Shown here one piece after another: positions 8,101 to 14,583 of a stretch of 36,389 nucleotides of DNA (its first letter is position 1; the number at the start of each line of letters is the position of its first letter). Source of the DNA: Pseudomonadota bacterium (GTDB taxonomy: Bacteria > Pseudomonadota > Gammaproteobacteria > Xanthomonadales > Rhodanobacteraceae); the NCBI GenBank assembly GCA_023430685.1, contig JAEYZH010000020.1, forward strand, positions 1 through 36,389, read 5' to 3'. The notes beneath the pieces are model-generated. The model was given only the letters and a program-made list of their open reading frames with translations. It had not been told where the DNA came from and ran no database searches. A program made the translations under genes and the position numbers.

Positions 8101-9204
8101 GCGAGCGAACCAGCCGGAGCCGTCGAAGTCGAGCCACATCTCGCGCTGCAGGTGCAGGCGATTCTGGGCCGATGGGTCGAGCCCACGCGAGCGCTGCTCG
8201 AACGTGAGCGCATCGCCATCGCCGAGCGCGAACGCGGGCAAGGCGTCCCAGCCGGCGTCGCCCGGCACCTCGGCCTGGCGCGGGTCGACCTGCACGCCGC
8301 CACTCGCGACGCTGACGCGCAATCGTGGCGCCGCCTCGTAGCTCCAGATTTCCTGCTGCGGCCACGGTTCGGCCGGCACGCGCGCGGTGACGGCGGACAG
8401 CGGCGCGATCGCGCGCGCGGCGATGGTCACCTCGTCGACGCCCGGCGAAACCTGCACGCGCAGGCGTCCGTCGGCTTCGAGACGCGCAGGCCATTGGCTG
8501 GCGAGCGAGAGCGGCGCGAAGCCCTCGGGCAGCACCGGGCCGACCAGTTCCTCGCGCGCCTGCCCCGATGCTGCGATACGGATGCGCGTCGTCAGCATCG
8601 CGGGCACGCCATCGACGAGACGGCGATGCACGCGCAACTGCAGGCTGTCGGCTTCCGGTTCCGCGCGCTCGGCGCGCCCGAGCGTCAACTGGTCGCCGTC
8701 GCGTTGCACCGGCGTGATCACGCGACCGTCGATGCGCAGGGAGACGAGGCCGACGCCAGGCGCCACGCGCAGCGACTGCGGACGCTCGCTCCACGGAATC
8801 CGCGCGCGCAGTTCATGCCGACCGGGCGCCATGCGCACGTACGGGCCGTTGCGATCCACCACGATCGCGGCATCGCCATCCACCCGGACCTGCTGCGGCC
8901 AGTACGCCGCGTCGCCCGGCAAGGGCACCCAGGAACCGGATGCCTCGTCGACGCGCCATTGCTGCACGACATCGACGCCACCGGCATCGGCAGTCAGTTC
9001 GAGCACGCCGGGCCAGAAACAGAGGTAGTCGCTGGATTCGGTCGCGTCCGATCCCGCGACCAGCGGACAGTCACGGTACGACTGCTCGTGCATGACCCAC
9101 TCCCGCCACGGTTCGAGCGGTGCGGGAACCGCAGTCCCGGCACGGGAGGCGGTGGCAGCGAGCAGCAGCAGGAGGCTGCACAACCAGCGTGCGGACGGAT
9201 GCAT
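5101..9204 (-). CDS. 1367-residue multi-domain membrane protein of unknown function
   Basis: A very large cell-envelope protein that I cannot assign. The start MHPSARWLCS is chosen because GAGGA lies upstream and a clean signal peptide follows (cleavage near ATASRAG). Residues about 25-440 are beta-rich, with no long hydrophobic run. A cluster of membrane segments follows (about 450-570), then a Pro/Ala-rich linker near residues 590-625, then LDTITVSGSSINRV (from about 626), which resembles the start of TonB-receptor plug domains. Next come TQTGAGEPDW and LAWSGPVLPGQ, more membrane segments, a second large beta-rich region, and a final set of helices in roughly the last 200 residues. The architecture is therefore two periplasmic-looking halves each followed by membrane helices. 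It lies 58 nt after the PycTM-like gene and overlaps prmC, so all three are probably co-transcribed. It resembles conserved proteobacterial hypothetical proteins; any function would be a guess. Confidence 0.85.
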   Translation of the reverse strand: MHPSARWLCSLLLLLAATASRAGTAVPAPLEPWREWVMHEQSYRDCPLVAGSDATESSDYLCFWPGVLELTADAGGVDVVQQWRVDEASGSWVPLPGDAAYWPQQVRVDGDAAIVVDRNGPYVRMAPGRHELRARIPWSERPQSLRVAPGVGLVSLRIDGRVITPVQRDGDQLTLGRAERAEPEADSLQLRVHRRLVDGVPAMLTTRIRIAASGQAREELVGPVLPEGFAPLSLASQWPARLEADGRLRVQVSPGVDEVTIAARAIAPLSAVTARVPAEPWPQQEIWSYEAAPRLRVSVASGGVQVDPRQAEVPGDAGWDALPAFALGDGDALTFEQRSRGLDPSAQNRLHLQREMWLDFDGSGWFARDRVSGEMLQGWRFDAAPPFVLERASAAGDPLLVTRGVAAPTTGVEWRAPRVDLAAGLRVEEAGSTLPVGGWLAAFDQVSTTVHLPDGYRLLAAPGADLAQGSWIAAWDLYDVFLGALLVLLAARLLGWPGALASLAWLLLGYQEAGAPRWTLLAAVALALVLRALPQGRLASGIEWARRVVLALLVLASLPFAATQLRNAIYPQLENESGVFAFDAGGFAARNAPAPVDIASEERMAAQEAMPAPAAAPPAPPAEGQALDTITVSGSSINRVAIRKKMERYSQSTVTQTGAGEPDWRRGSSYRLAWSGPVLPGQEVRMLIAPSWLVRVLRVAMVGLLAWLLLHLLRPGLRLPRIPRAAPLALLGVSMLAAIAPRAHAQAFPPQELLDQLHERLVAAPECVPACATIARAEIGAHAEDIVVALEVHASERVAVPLPDDAKALALREVIVDGARSDAIARVEDVPWIALPRGVHRVELAFTPLADQVALAFRLPARRVEFDGTGWAAGGLDDGRLLTETLSLTRARADGDVRSTGAQQFAPYVRVERMLQLGLEWSTSTNVTRLAPVAGGMSLQLPVLAGEHVTTPGLRVEAGQVTVALADGEDRTQWEGKLDKGEHIVLTAPPLAGHAEVWSVEVSPTWHVEFSGVPVVAMQAGESEGDMRRFEFHPLPGERLELKVTRPEAAQGATRAIDQVHLSRSVGRRASESTLRLDVRASQGGEHALALPSGAELLSSSRDGAPLNLRLEEGRLSLPLVPGTNRFELRWREPFADGVNARTPALDLGLPAANIDLGIDLPADRWLLATRGPVAGPAVLYWSELAVLALLAFALGRLRRAPLKTWQWLLLGIGFAAFSWVALLLVVAWLFALDWRARVTLRQPAWFNLVQIGLGILTLVALLCLLAAVRQGLLGQPDMAVAGNGSSEHALRWFADRSAGALPVASAWSLPLWVHKLAMLAWSLWLASALVGWLRRGFLAWGEGGYWRSVGKPRVDVPAVEPPEVTP

Positions 9205-9262
9205 GCGGATCCTCGTCGGGTGGGGATGGCGGGATGCAACGGCGCCGGCCGCGGCGCGGGGT

Positions 9263-9811
9263 TCAGCCCGCGAGCAGGCGCCATGCCTGCAGTACGCAGG
9301 CGAACACAAAACCGGCCAGGAAGAACAGGTAGCTGTAGCGCAGGTAGCGGTACTTGTGGTGCGCGAGGTAGCTGCCGAGCGCATGGATGTCGTTGGCCCA
9401 GGTCGCATAGGGCGAGCCGTCCGGCGTCAGCGCACGCGCGAACTCGAGCATGAAGCGCTCGCGCGGCAACGACGCGAAGTGGCCGAAGAACAGCAGGTTG
9501 AATCCTTCCGGCAACGGCGCGTCGCCGACCCGAATCGGCCGGTACTTCGGCAATACCGCGAGGATCGCGAGCAGCAGCGCGACCAGGGTGAACCCCGACA
9601 GCACGAGCACGGACACGCGAAGCTCGGGATCGGACAAGTGTCCCATCGACAGCGTCAGCACGATCGAGGACACCGTGATGATGATGTTGGCCTTGGTGTC
9701 GGCCATGCTCGACAGCGCGACGTGGTGCTGTTGCGCGGTGCGCAGGAGGTTGTCGGCGGTGTTGCGCTCGGGGATGCGCGCGAAGGCCTGCGGGGGAGGT
9801 GTGTCGTCCAT
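9263..9811 (-). CDS. PycTM-like (Pycsar effector family, DUF5706) membrane protein
   Basis: 182 residues. The start MDDTPPPQ follows GAGG at a suitable distance. Residues 18-45 read NTADNLLRTAQQHHVALSSM and ADTKANIIIT, which match the family pattern (NLLRxxxxxHxxLSxxADxKANI). Two transmembrane helices follow (about 41-58 and 64-88). A soluble loop holds FNLLFFGHFASL, and the stretch ANDIHALGSYLAHHKYRYLR leads into a third helix (about 157-177). This order fits the Pfam family once called DUF5706 and later tied to Pycsar, where a TM effector is triggered by cyclic UMP or CMP and disrupts the membrane during phage infection. No pyrimidine or adenylate cyclase is in this window, so an active Pycsar pair is not supported here. 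Neighbours are two tiny genes upstream and the giant membrane protein downstream. Family match is confident; the role is open. Confidence 0.8.
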   Translation of the reverse strand: MDDTPPPQAFARIPERNTADNLLRTAQQHHVALSSMADTKANIIITVSSIVLTLSMGHLSDPELRVSVLVLSGFTLVALLLAILAVLPKYRPIRVGDAPLPEGFNLLFFGHFASLPRERFMLEFARALTPDGSPYATWANDIHALGSYLAHHKYRYLRYSYLFFLAGFVFACVLQAWRLLAG

Positions 9812-9886
9812 CGTCGCCTCGCATGGTGCGGGCGCGCATCTTAGCAACTGGACGCGGTGCGGTAGCGCCGGCCCGGCGCGCGGGGC

Positions 9887-10078
9887 TCAGGTCTCGAGCG
9901 AGGCCTGCAGTGCGCTCGCCAACGCGGCGTCACCGGATACCAGGTCCTGCCACTCGAGGACGAGGCCATTGCGACGCCCCTTCTGCACGAGCTTGAGGCC
10001 GGTCGGATCGATCGTCAGCGTATAGGCCTCGTCACCGACCATCACCTCACGCCGGATCGGCTTGTCGAGCCGGACCAT
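9887..10078 (-). CDS. Small hypothetical protein (63 residues)
   Basis: Not recognised. The sequence alternates charged and hydrophobic residues (VRLDKPIRREVMVGDEAYTL, then LVQKGRRNGLVLEWQDLV) and ends in a short helix-like ALASALQASLET, suggesting a small beta-sheet followed by a helix. It has no signal or membrane segment. The ATG lies 3 nt after the stop of the preceding 60-residue gene, with GAGG about 12 nt before it, so translation is likely coupled. The PycTM-like gene starts 75 nt downstream on the same strand; a short GC-rich hairpin without a T-run (9865-9879) lies between. The composed, non-repetitive sequence supports a real gene, but only comparative data could settle it. Confidence 0.6.
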   Translation of the reverse strand: MVRLDKPIRREVMVGDEAYTLTIDPTGLKLVQKGRRNGLVLEWQDLVSGDAALASALQASLET

Positions 10079-10081
10079 GCC

Positions 10082-10264
10082 TCAGCCTGCCTCGCGGCCG
10101 CGCATCGGCGCGCGCTCGCCGACGAGCCATAGGCGGAACCGCTCGATCAGGCTGCCAGCGACCTCGTCGGGCTCCCGTGCAGACACGGTGGATACCGCGC
10201 ACAGCGGTTCGAACGGGAGATCTCGGTGGGACTCGAGTCGGAACACCGGCAAGGGCAGGCTCAT
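10082..10264 (-). CDS. Small hypothetical protein (60 residues)
   Basis: Not recognised. The start MSLPLPVF at 10264 is preferred to an in-frame ATG four codons earlier because GGAG lies 6 nt before it. The protein has an early strand-like segment (LPVFRLESH), a Val/Ser/Glu-rich middle (CAVSTVSAREPDEVAGSLIE) and a basic tail (RFRLWLVGERAPMRGREAG). There is no signal peptide. It sits 82 nt after the hybrid kinase stop and only 3 nt before the next small gene, as if the two were one unit. Confidence is modest because short open frames are common in DNA this GC-rich. Confidence 0.5.
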   Translation of the reverse strand: MSLPLPVFRLESHRDLPFEPLCAVSTVSAREPDEVAGSLIERFRLWLVGERAPMRGREAG

Positions 10265-10346
10265 CACGCGCTCCATCCTGGGATGGCCTCAGGCTGCCGC
10301 AGCGCGGCTGGCGGCAGGCTGAACGTCAGGCGCGTCGCGCGCGTCC

Positions 10347-11888
10347 CTAGCCCTTGCCGGCGAGCACCGGCAGTTCTTCGTGCAGGATCGACAGCAACTG
10401 CGCGGGATCGACGGGCTTGTCGATGCGACGCACGCGCGGCAGCGGCGGCAGGTCCTCGGGCAACGCCGCGTCGGCGCGCGCGATCAGGAGCACCGGTCCC
10501 GCGTAGCCGCGTTCGAGCAATGCCGCGCAGGTGCGCACGCCCGTGAGGAGCGACATCTGCGCCTCCATCAGCACCACGTCGGGAAGGCCGTCGCGGTCGA
10601 GCAACTGCAACGCGAGGCTGCCGTCCTGCGCGAGCACCGGATGATAGCCGTGGTCTTCGACGATGCGTCCGAGCAGCGCGAGCTTGCCGGCGCGCTCGAT
10701 CACGATCAGCACGCGCTCGCCGTGTCCGCGCGGAATCTCTTCGAGCGTCAGGGTCGATGCGGGCGCCTGCAGCATCGGCAGGTAGACGCTGAACGTCGTG
10801 CCCTGCCCCGGCGCGCTGCGCACGCGAAGGCATCCGCGGTGGTTGCCGATGATGCGCCTGCACGACACGAGCCCGAGGCCGGTTCCGCTCGGCTTGGTCG
10901 TGAAGAACGGCTCGAACAGCCGCGCGCGCACCTCGTCGGGCATGCCGAGGCCGGTATCCGTCACGTCGATCACGAGATGCCGACCCGCGGCGCAATCCTC
11001 GGCCGGTGCGAAGAAGTCCGCGGCGAGCTCCTCGGTGCGCGTGTCGATGCGCAGCTCACCCCCGTCGGGCATTGCCTGCAGCGCATTGAGGCACAGGTTC
11101 AGCAGCACCTGCTGCAGTTCGGTGTGGTTCCCCTCGAGTTCGATGTCGGATGCGATCGGCGCGACCTTGAGGGTGACGTTCGACGGCACGCTCCCGCGCA
11201 GCAGGCGCGCGAGCCCGTCGACGAGCCCGCGCAGCTGCAGGTGTTCGCCACCCGCGTGCGATCCGCGCGCGAACGACAGCATCGAGGCGACGATCTCGAG
11301 GCCGCGCTGCGCGCATTCGGACACGAGCTGGCCCGCGCGGCGAACCTCCTCGCGCGAATCCTCGTGCAGGATCGCGGCGGCCATCGAGATCGGCTGCAGG
11401 ATGTTGCGCAGGTCGTGGCTGAGCCCCGACGCGAGCAGCGCGAGGCTCTCGTAGCGTTGCGTGCGCACGAGGTCCTGCTCGGTGCGCTCGCGCGCACGTT
11501 TCTCCGCCGCCTCGGCGAGTGCGCGGCGCGCGGCCGCGGCGAGTCGCGCGAGGTTGTGCTTGAGCACGTAGTCGGTCGCGCCCGCATGCAGCGCCTCGAC
11601 TGCCGCTTCTTCGCCCATCGTGCCCGAGACGAACATGAACGGTACCGAGGGCGCGTGCTCGCGCGCGATCTCGAGCGCGCGATAGCCGGAGAACCCCGGC
11701 ATGCTGAGGTCGGAGATGATCAGGTCGGGCGGGGACGCCTCGAGCGCGCGCGTGAAGCCCGCCTCGTCGTCGACGCGTTCGGCGACCACGCCGAGGTGGC
11801 CTCGCGCGAGCTCGTCGAGCACGAGTTCGGCGTCAGGTTCGCTGTCCTCGACCAGCAGCAGGCGGATCGGCGCAGTCGGTACGCGCAT
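10347..11888 (-). CDS. Receiver - histidine kinase - receiver hybrid protein
   Basis: A soluble 513-residue signalling protein with no membrane segment. An N-terminal receiver (about 8-125) has acidic residues in LLVEDSEPD, phosphoacceptor Asp60 in DLIISDLSMPG and Lys110. A coiled linker leads to a HisKA-type dimerisation domain with SGLSHDLRNIL (His158). The ATPase domain has LNLCLNAL (Asn268), DTGLGM (311-316) and GTGLGL (335-340). The C-terminal receiver (about 392-510) is degenerate: the phosphoacceptor position is Glu442 (VVLMEAQM) and the acidic pocket reads LIVIERAG, although the conserved Lys491 (DKPVD) remains. The ATG directly abuts the stop of the upstream receiver gene, so translation is coupled. 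It probably takes phosphate from, or is controlled by, the upstream kinase and receiver. There is no DNA-binding domain. Confidence 0.93.
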   Translation of the reverse strand: MRVPTAPIRLLLVEDSEPDAELVLDELARGHLGVVAERVDDEAGFTRALEASPPDLIISDLSMPGFSGYRALEIAREHAPSVPFMFVSGTMGEEAAVEALHAGATDYVLKHNLARLAAAARRALAEAAEKRARERTEQDLVRTQRYESLALLASGLSHDLRNILQPISMAAAILHEDSREEVRRAGQLVSECAQRGLEIVASMLSFARGSHAGGEHLQLRGLVDGLARLLRGSVPSNVTLKVAPIASDIELEGNHTELQQVLLNLCLNALQAMPDGGELRIDTRTEELAADFFAPAEDCAAGRHLVIDVTDTGLGMPDEVRARLFEPFFTTKPSGTGLGLVSCRRIIGNHRGCLRVRSAPGQGTTFSVYLPMLQAPASTLTLEEIPRGHGERVLIVIERAGKLALLGRIVEDHGYHPVLAQDGSLALQLLDRDGLPDVVLMEAQMSLLTGVRTCAALLERGYAGPVLLIARADAALPEDLPPLPRVRRIDKPVDPAQLLSILHEELPVLAGKG

Positions 11889-12329
11889 TCAGTCGCCGGG
11901 CCTCGCCTCGTTCATGACCGCCCAGAACTGCCCGAGTGCGCGGACCGCGTCGAAGAACTGGTCGGCATCCACGGGCTTGACCACGTACGCATTCACGCCG
12001 AGGTCCCAGCTCGCGGCAAGATCGCGTTCCTCGCGCGACGAGGACAGGATCACCACCGGGATGCGCTTGAGCGCCTCGTCGGCGCGGATCGCGCGCAGCA
12101 CCTCGATGCCGTCCATGCGCGGCATCTTGATGTCGAGCAGCACCACCACGGGGTTGCCTGGCGCGCGCGCGGCATGCGCGCCCTGCCGCCGCAGGTATTC
12201 CATCGCCTCGACGCCATCCTCGACATGCACGACCGGGTTCGCGAGGCGCGCGTCGCGCAGCGCGTCGACGGTCATCTCGGCGTCGGCTGGACTGTCTTCA
12301 ACCAGCAGAACCGTCCGCAGTTCCTTCAT
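11889..12329 (-). CDS. Single-domain response regulator (CheY/Rcp1-like)
   Basis: A 146-residue stand-alone receiver that should accept phosphate from the kinase encoded just upstream. The start MKELRTVLLV has an AGGAG ribosome-binding site 6-7 nt before it. The fold signature is complete: Glu11-Asp12 of the acidic pocket (LLVEDSPAD), phosphoacceptor Asp66 (VVVLLDIKMPRMDG), the Ser/Thr position in VVILSSSRE and Lys118 (VVKPVDADQF). The slightly long alpha4-beta5 region with ASWDLGVNAYVVKPV is typical of Rcp1-type receivers that partner phytochrome-like kinases. No output domain follows. The kinase stop is 13 nt upstream and the hybrid kinase start abuts the stop, so the three genes form a tight operon. 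Confidence 0.95.
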   Translation of the reverse strand: MKELRTVLLVEDSPADAEMTVDALRDARLANPVVHVEDGVEAMEYLRRQGAHAARAPGNPVVVLLDIKMPRMDGIEVLRAIRADEALKRIPVVILSSSREERDLAASWDLGVNAYVVKPVDADQFFDAVRALGQFWAVMNEARPGD

Positions 12330-12342
12330 CGGAGCTCCTCCT

Positions 12343-14088
12343 TCAATCCGTACGTTCGTGGCGCGGCAGCGAGAAATGGAACGTGGCGCCCTGCCCCGGC
12401 GCCGCCTCCGCCCAGGTCCTGCCGCCGTGGCGGGCGATGATACGGCGCACCGAGGCGAGGCCGATGCCGCTGCCCGGGAATTCCGATGCCTTGTGCAGGC
12501 GCTGGAACACGCCATACAGCTTCGCGGCATGGTTCATGTCGAATCCGACGCCATTGTCGGCCACGTGGAACACCCATCCGTCCGCATCCTCTTCGGCGCG
12601 GACCTCGATGCGGGCGCGCTCCGTGGAGGCGGTGTACTTGATCGCGTTGTCGAGCAGATTCTGCCATACGAGCTGGATCAGCGAGGCGTCCGCGATCACC
12701 ACCGGCAGCGGCGCGATCCGCCACTCGATCCGACGGTCCTCGTGGGCGCTCATCAGCGTGCCCTGCACCTGTTCGACCAGCGACTGCATGTCCACCATCT
12801 GGGGGCGCATCGCATGCCGGCCAAGGCGCGAATAGCTGAGCAGGTCCTCGATCAGCGCCGACATCCTGCGCGCCGCGTCGTCGATGACATCGCAGTAGTG
12901 CAGGACGGTTTCGTCGGCGAACGGCTCGACCTTTGCCCGGAGCTTGCGCGCGAACCCCGCGATGTGGCGCAGGGGCGCACGCAAGTCGTGCGAGACCGAA
13001 TACGAGAACGCCTCGAGCTCGCGATTTGAATCGGTCACTTGCGCGACCTTGCCCGCGAGCTGGCGGTTCAGGCGCAGGACCTGCTCCTCGCTGCGCTTGC
13101 GTGCGGTGATGTCGCTGATGGTGAGCAGCGTCTCGGCGACCAAGCTGTCGGCATCGTGCATCGGTCGCGCATTGATCACCAAGTGGCGCGCGCCGTCATC
13201 GTCGGCGACGAGCTGGCTGGTTTCGACGTCCCACAACTCGCGCCGTGAACGCGCGACATCACGCAGTCGCTGCAGCAGCGCCTGATCGGACCATCCGGGC
13301 AGGTCGGCAAGGTGCGCGGGCAGTTCGTTGCCGAGGCGGTAGAAGTCCATGAATGCCCGGTTGGCCTGGACCAGGGCCAGGTCCGCGCCGACCACCGCGA
13401 TCGGCTCGCGCACGGTTTCCACGATCAGGCGTGCGCGCCCGACTGCTTCGCGCACGGCGGTCTCGGCGGCGATGCGGCGCGCAATGTGGCGTTCGGACAC
13501 CCAGATCATCGTGCCGATCAGCAGCACCTGCAGCAGGGTCGCCGCGAGCGTCGCCCAGCGCGCGAACCAGAGCTGGTCGCGCGCATAGGCCGTACGCTCC
13601 ACGACCAGCTCCGCCTCGCGCGCGAGCATGTCGGACTGGATGGATTCGAACGGGACGTCGGCGGCGGCAGCGACGAGGTCGCTCACGCCCGCGCCTTCGC
13701 CCGCGATCGCCCGATCGAATGCGGCCACCCGCTGCTCCAGCCGCTCGGCAAGCGTCGCGATGCGGACCTGCTGGTCCGGATTGTCCGCCGTCAACGTGCG
13801 CAGCACCTCGAGCTGGCGCGGATAGACCCGCCTAAATTCCTCGTACTGCGCGAGGGCGGGGGCGTCTCCAACCAGCTTGGCCGCGATCGCCTTGGACTTC
13901 ATCTCGTGCAGCGTGGCCGAGAGTTCGTGCAGGGCCGAAGTGACGGAGTGGGTGTGCGCGACCATGCGCAACGCCTGCGCCGAGTCTTCGGACAGTTTCA
14001 TGCGCACGAAATATGCGCTGAACACGATAAGAAGGAGGCTGGCAAGCATCAGCACCAGCCGCAGGTGGGCCTTGATCGACTTGCGCAA
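12343..14088 (-). CDS. Membrane sensor histidine kinase (CHASE3-like, PAS, HisKA, HATPase)
   Basis: 581 residues if translation begins at the TTG at 14088. That codon is chosen because GAAGGAG precedes it by about 5 nt and the product begins with the basic stretch RKSIKAHLR before a membrane helix (about 9-30). Residues 31-176 form a helical periplasmic sensor resembling CHASE3/four-helix domains, followed by a second helix (about 177-198). A PAS domain (about 218-335) leads through a short coiled coil to FSYSVSHDLRAPLRHI (His367). The ATPase domain has WQNLLDNAIKYT (Asn481), DNGVGF (511-516) and PGSGIGL (about 539-544). The SYSVSHDLRAPLRHI signature is shared with phytochrome-type kinases. 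The likely partner is the receiver 13 nt downstream. The stimulus cannot be told from sequence. Confidence 0.93.
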   Translation of the reverse strand: MRKSIKAHLRLVLMLASLLLIVFSAYFVRMKLSEDSAQALRMVAHTHSVTSALHELSATLHEMKSKAIAAKLVGDAPALAQYEEFRRVYPRQLEVLRTLTADNPDQQVRIATLAERLEQRVAAFDRAIAGEGAGVSDLVAAAADVPFESIQSDMLAREAELVVERTAYARDQLWFARWATLAATLLQVLLIGTMIWVSERHIARRIAAETAVREAVGRARLIVETVREPIAVVGADLALVQANRAFMDFYRLGNELPAHLADLPGWSDQALLQRLRDVARSRRELWDVETSQLVADDDGARHLVINARPMHDADSLVAETLLTISDITARKRSEEQVLRLNRQLAGKVAQVTDSNRELEAFSYSVSHDLRAPLRHIAGFARKLRAKVEPFADETVLHYCDVIDDAARRMSALIEDLLSYSRLGRHAMRPQMVDMQSLVEQVQGTLMSAHEDRRIEWRIAPLPVVIADASLIQLVWQNLLDNAIKYTASTERARIEVRAEEDADGWVFHVADNGVGFDMNHAAKLYGVFQRLHKASEFPGSGIGLASVRRIIARHGGRTWAEAAPGQGATFHFSLPRHERTD

Positions 14089-14226
14089 ACGAACTCCTTC
14101 GCGGGGCGGGCGCTTTGTCCCACAAATCGCGCGCGTGGTCCACTGGCCGGCCCCGCGCCGATTCACGTGGCGTTAGAAAGGCCCTCAGCAGGCTCGAGCG
14201 TCCATATCGATCGAAGGGCGGCAGGC

Positions 14227-14517
14227 ATGGCCATGGTGAGGTTCAGGATGACGGGTCCGGAGGCGGGCCTCGATGCGATGATGGGTGCGCTCAAGGGTGC
14301 CGACCGCGTCGATCGCGTCGAACAGGTGCGCGACCTCATGAACGACATGCGCGACGACTCGAGTTCGTCCGAACTCAGCGACGACGTCGGACGCAGCGAT
14401 GCACGCGACATCGAGGTGCACGCGATGTCGAGCGAGGCCCCCGAACAGGTTCGCGCGACGATCGAGCGCATGGCGGTCGAACTCGGCATCGCGGTCGAGT
14501 ACGTCGAGGAGTTTTGA
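14227..14517 (+). CDS. Small acidic hypothetical protein (96 residues)
   Basis: Not recognised by function. It starts MAMVRFRMTG after an AAGGGCGG stretch; an ATG two codons later is an alternative. The order suggests a beta-alpha-beta-type fold: a first strand (MVRFRM), a helix with LDAMMGALKGADRVDRVEQV, an acidic serine-rich loop (MRDDSSSSELSDDVGRSDA), a second strand (RDIEVHAM), a helix (APEQVRATIERMAVELG) and a final strand (IAVEYVEEF). This could be a ferredoxin-like fold. It is divergent from the sensor kinase gene with about 138 nt between starts, so both promoters lie in that gap, and it precedes the acyl-CoA dehydrogenase gene by 66 nt. Codon use matches its neighbours, and I believe similar small proteins occur in related genomes. 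Confidence 0.75.
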   Translation: MAMVRFRMTGPEAGLDAMMGALKGADRVDRVEQVRDLMNDMRDDSSSSELSDDVGRSDARDIEVHAMSSEAPEQVRATIERMAVELGIAVEYVEEF

Positions 14518-14583
14518 CCCGCGGCGGATGCGCGCATCGGACACGCCTTGCCGGGCCCGGCGAGGCGCGCGTATCGTGCGGCC

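Noticed and set aside
9204..14088. A complete Pycsar anti-phage system
   Set aside because: Only the effector-like protein is present; no class III/pyrimidine cyclase domain was found among the neighbours.
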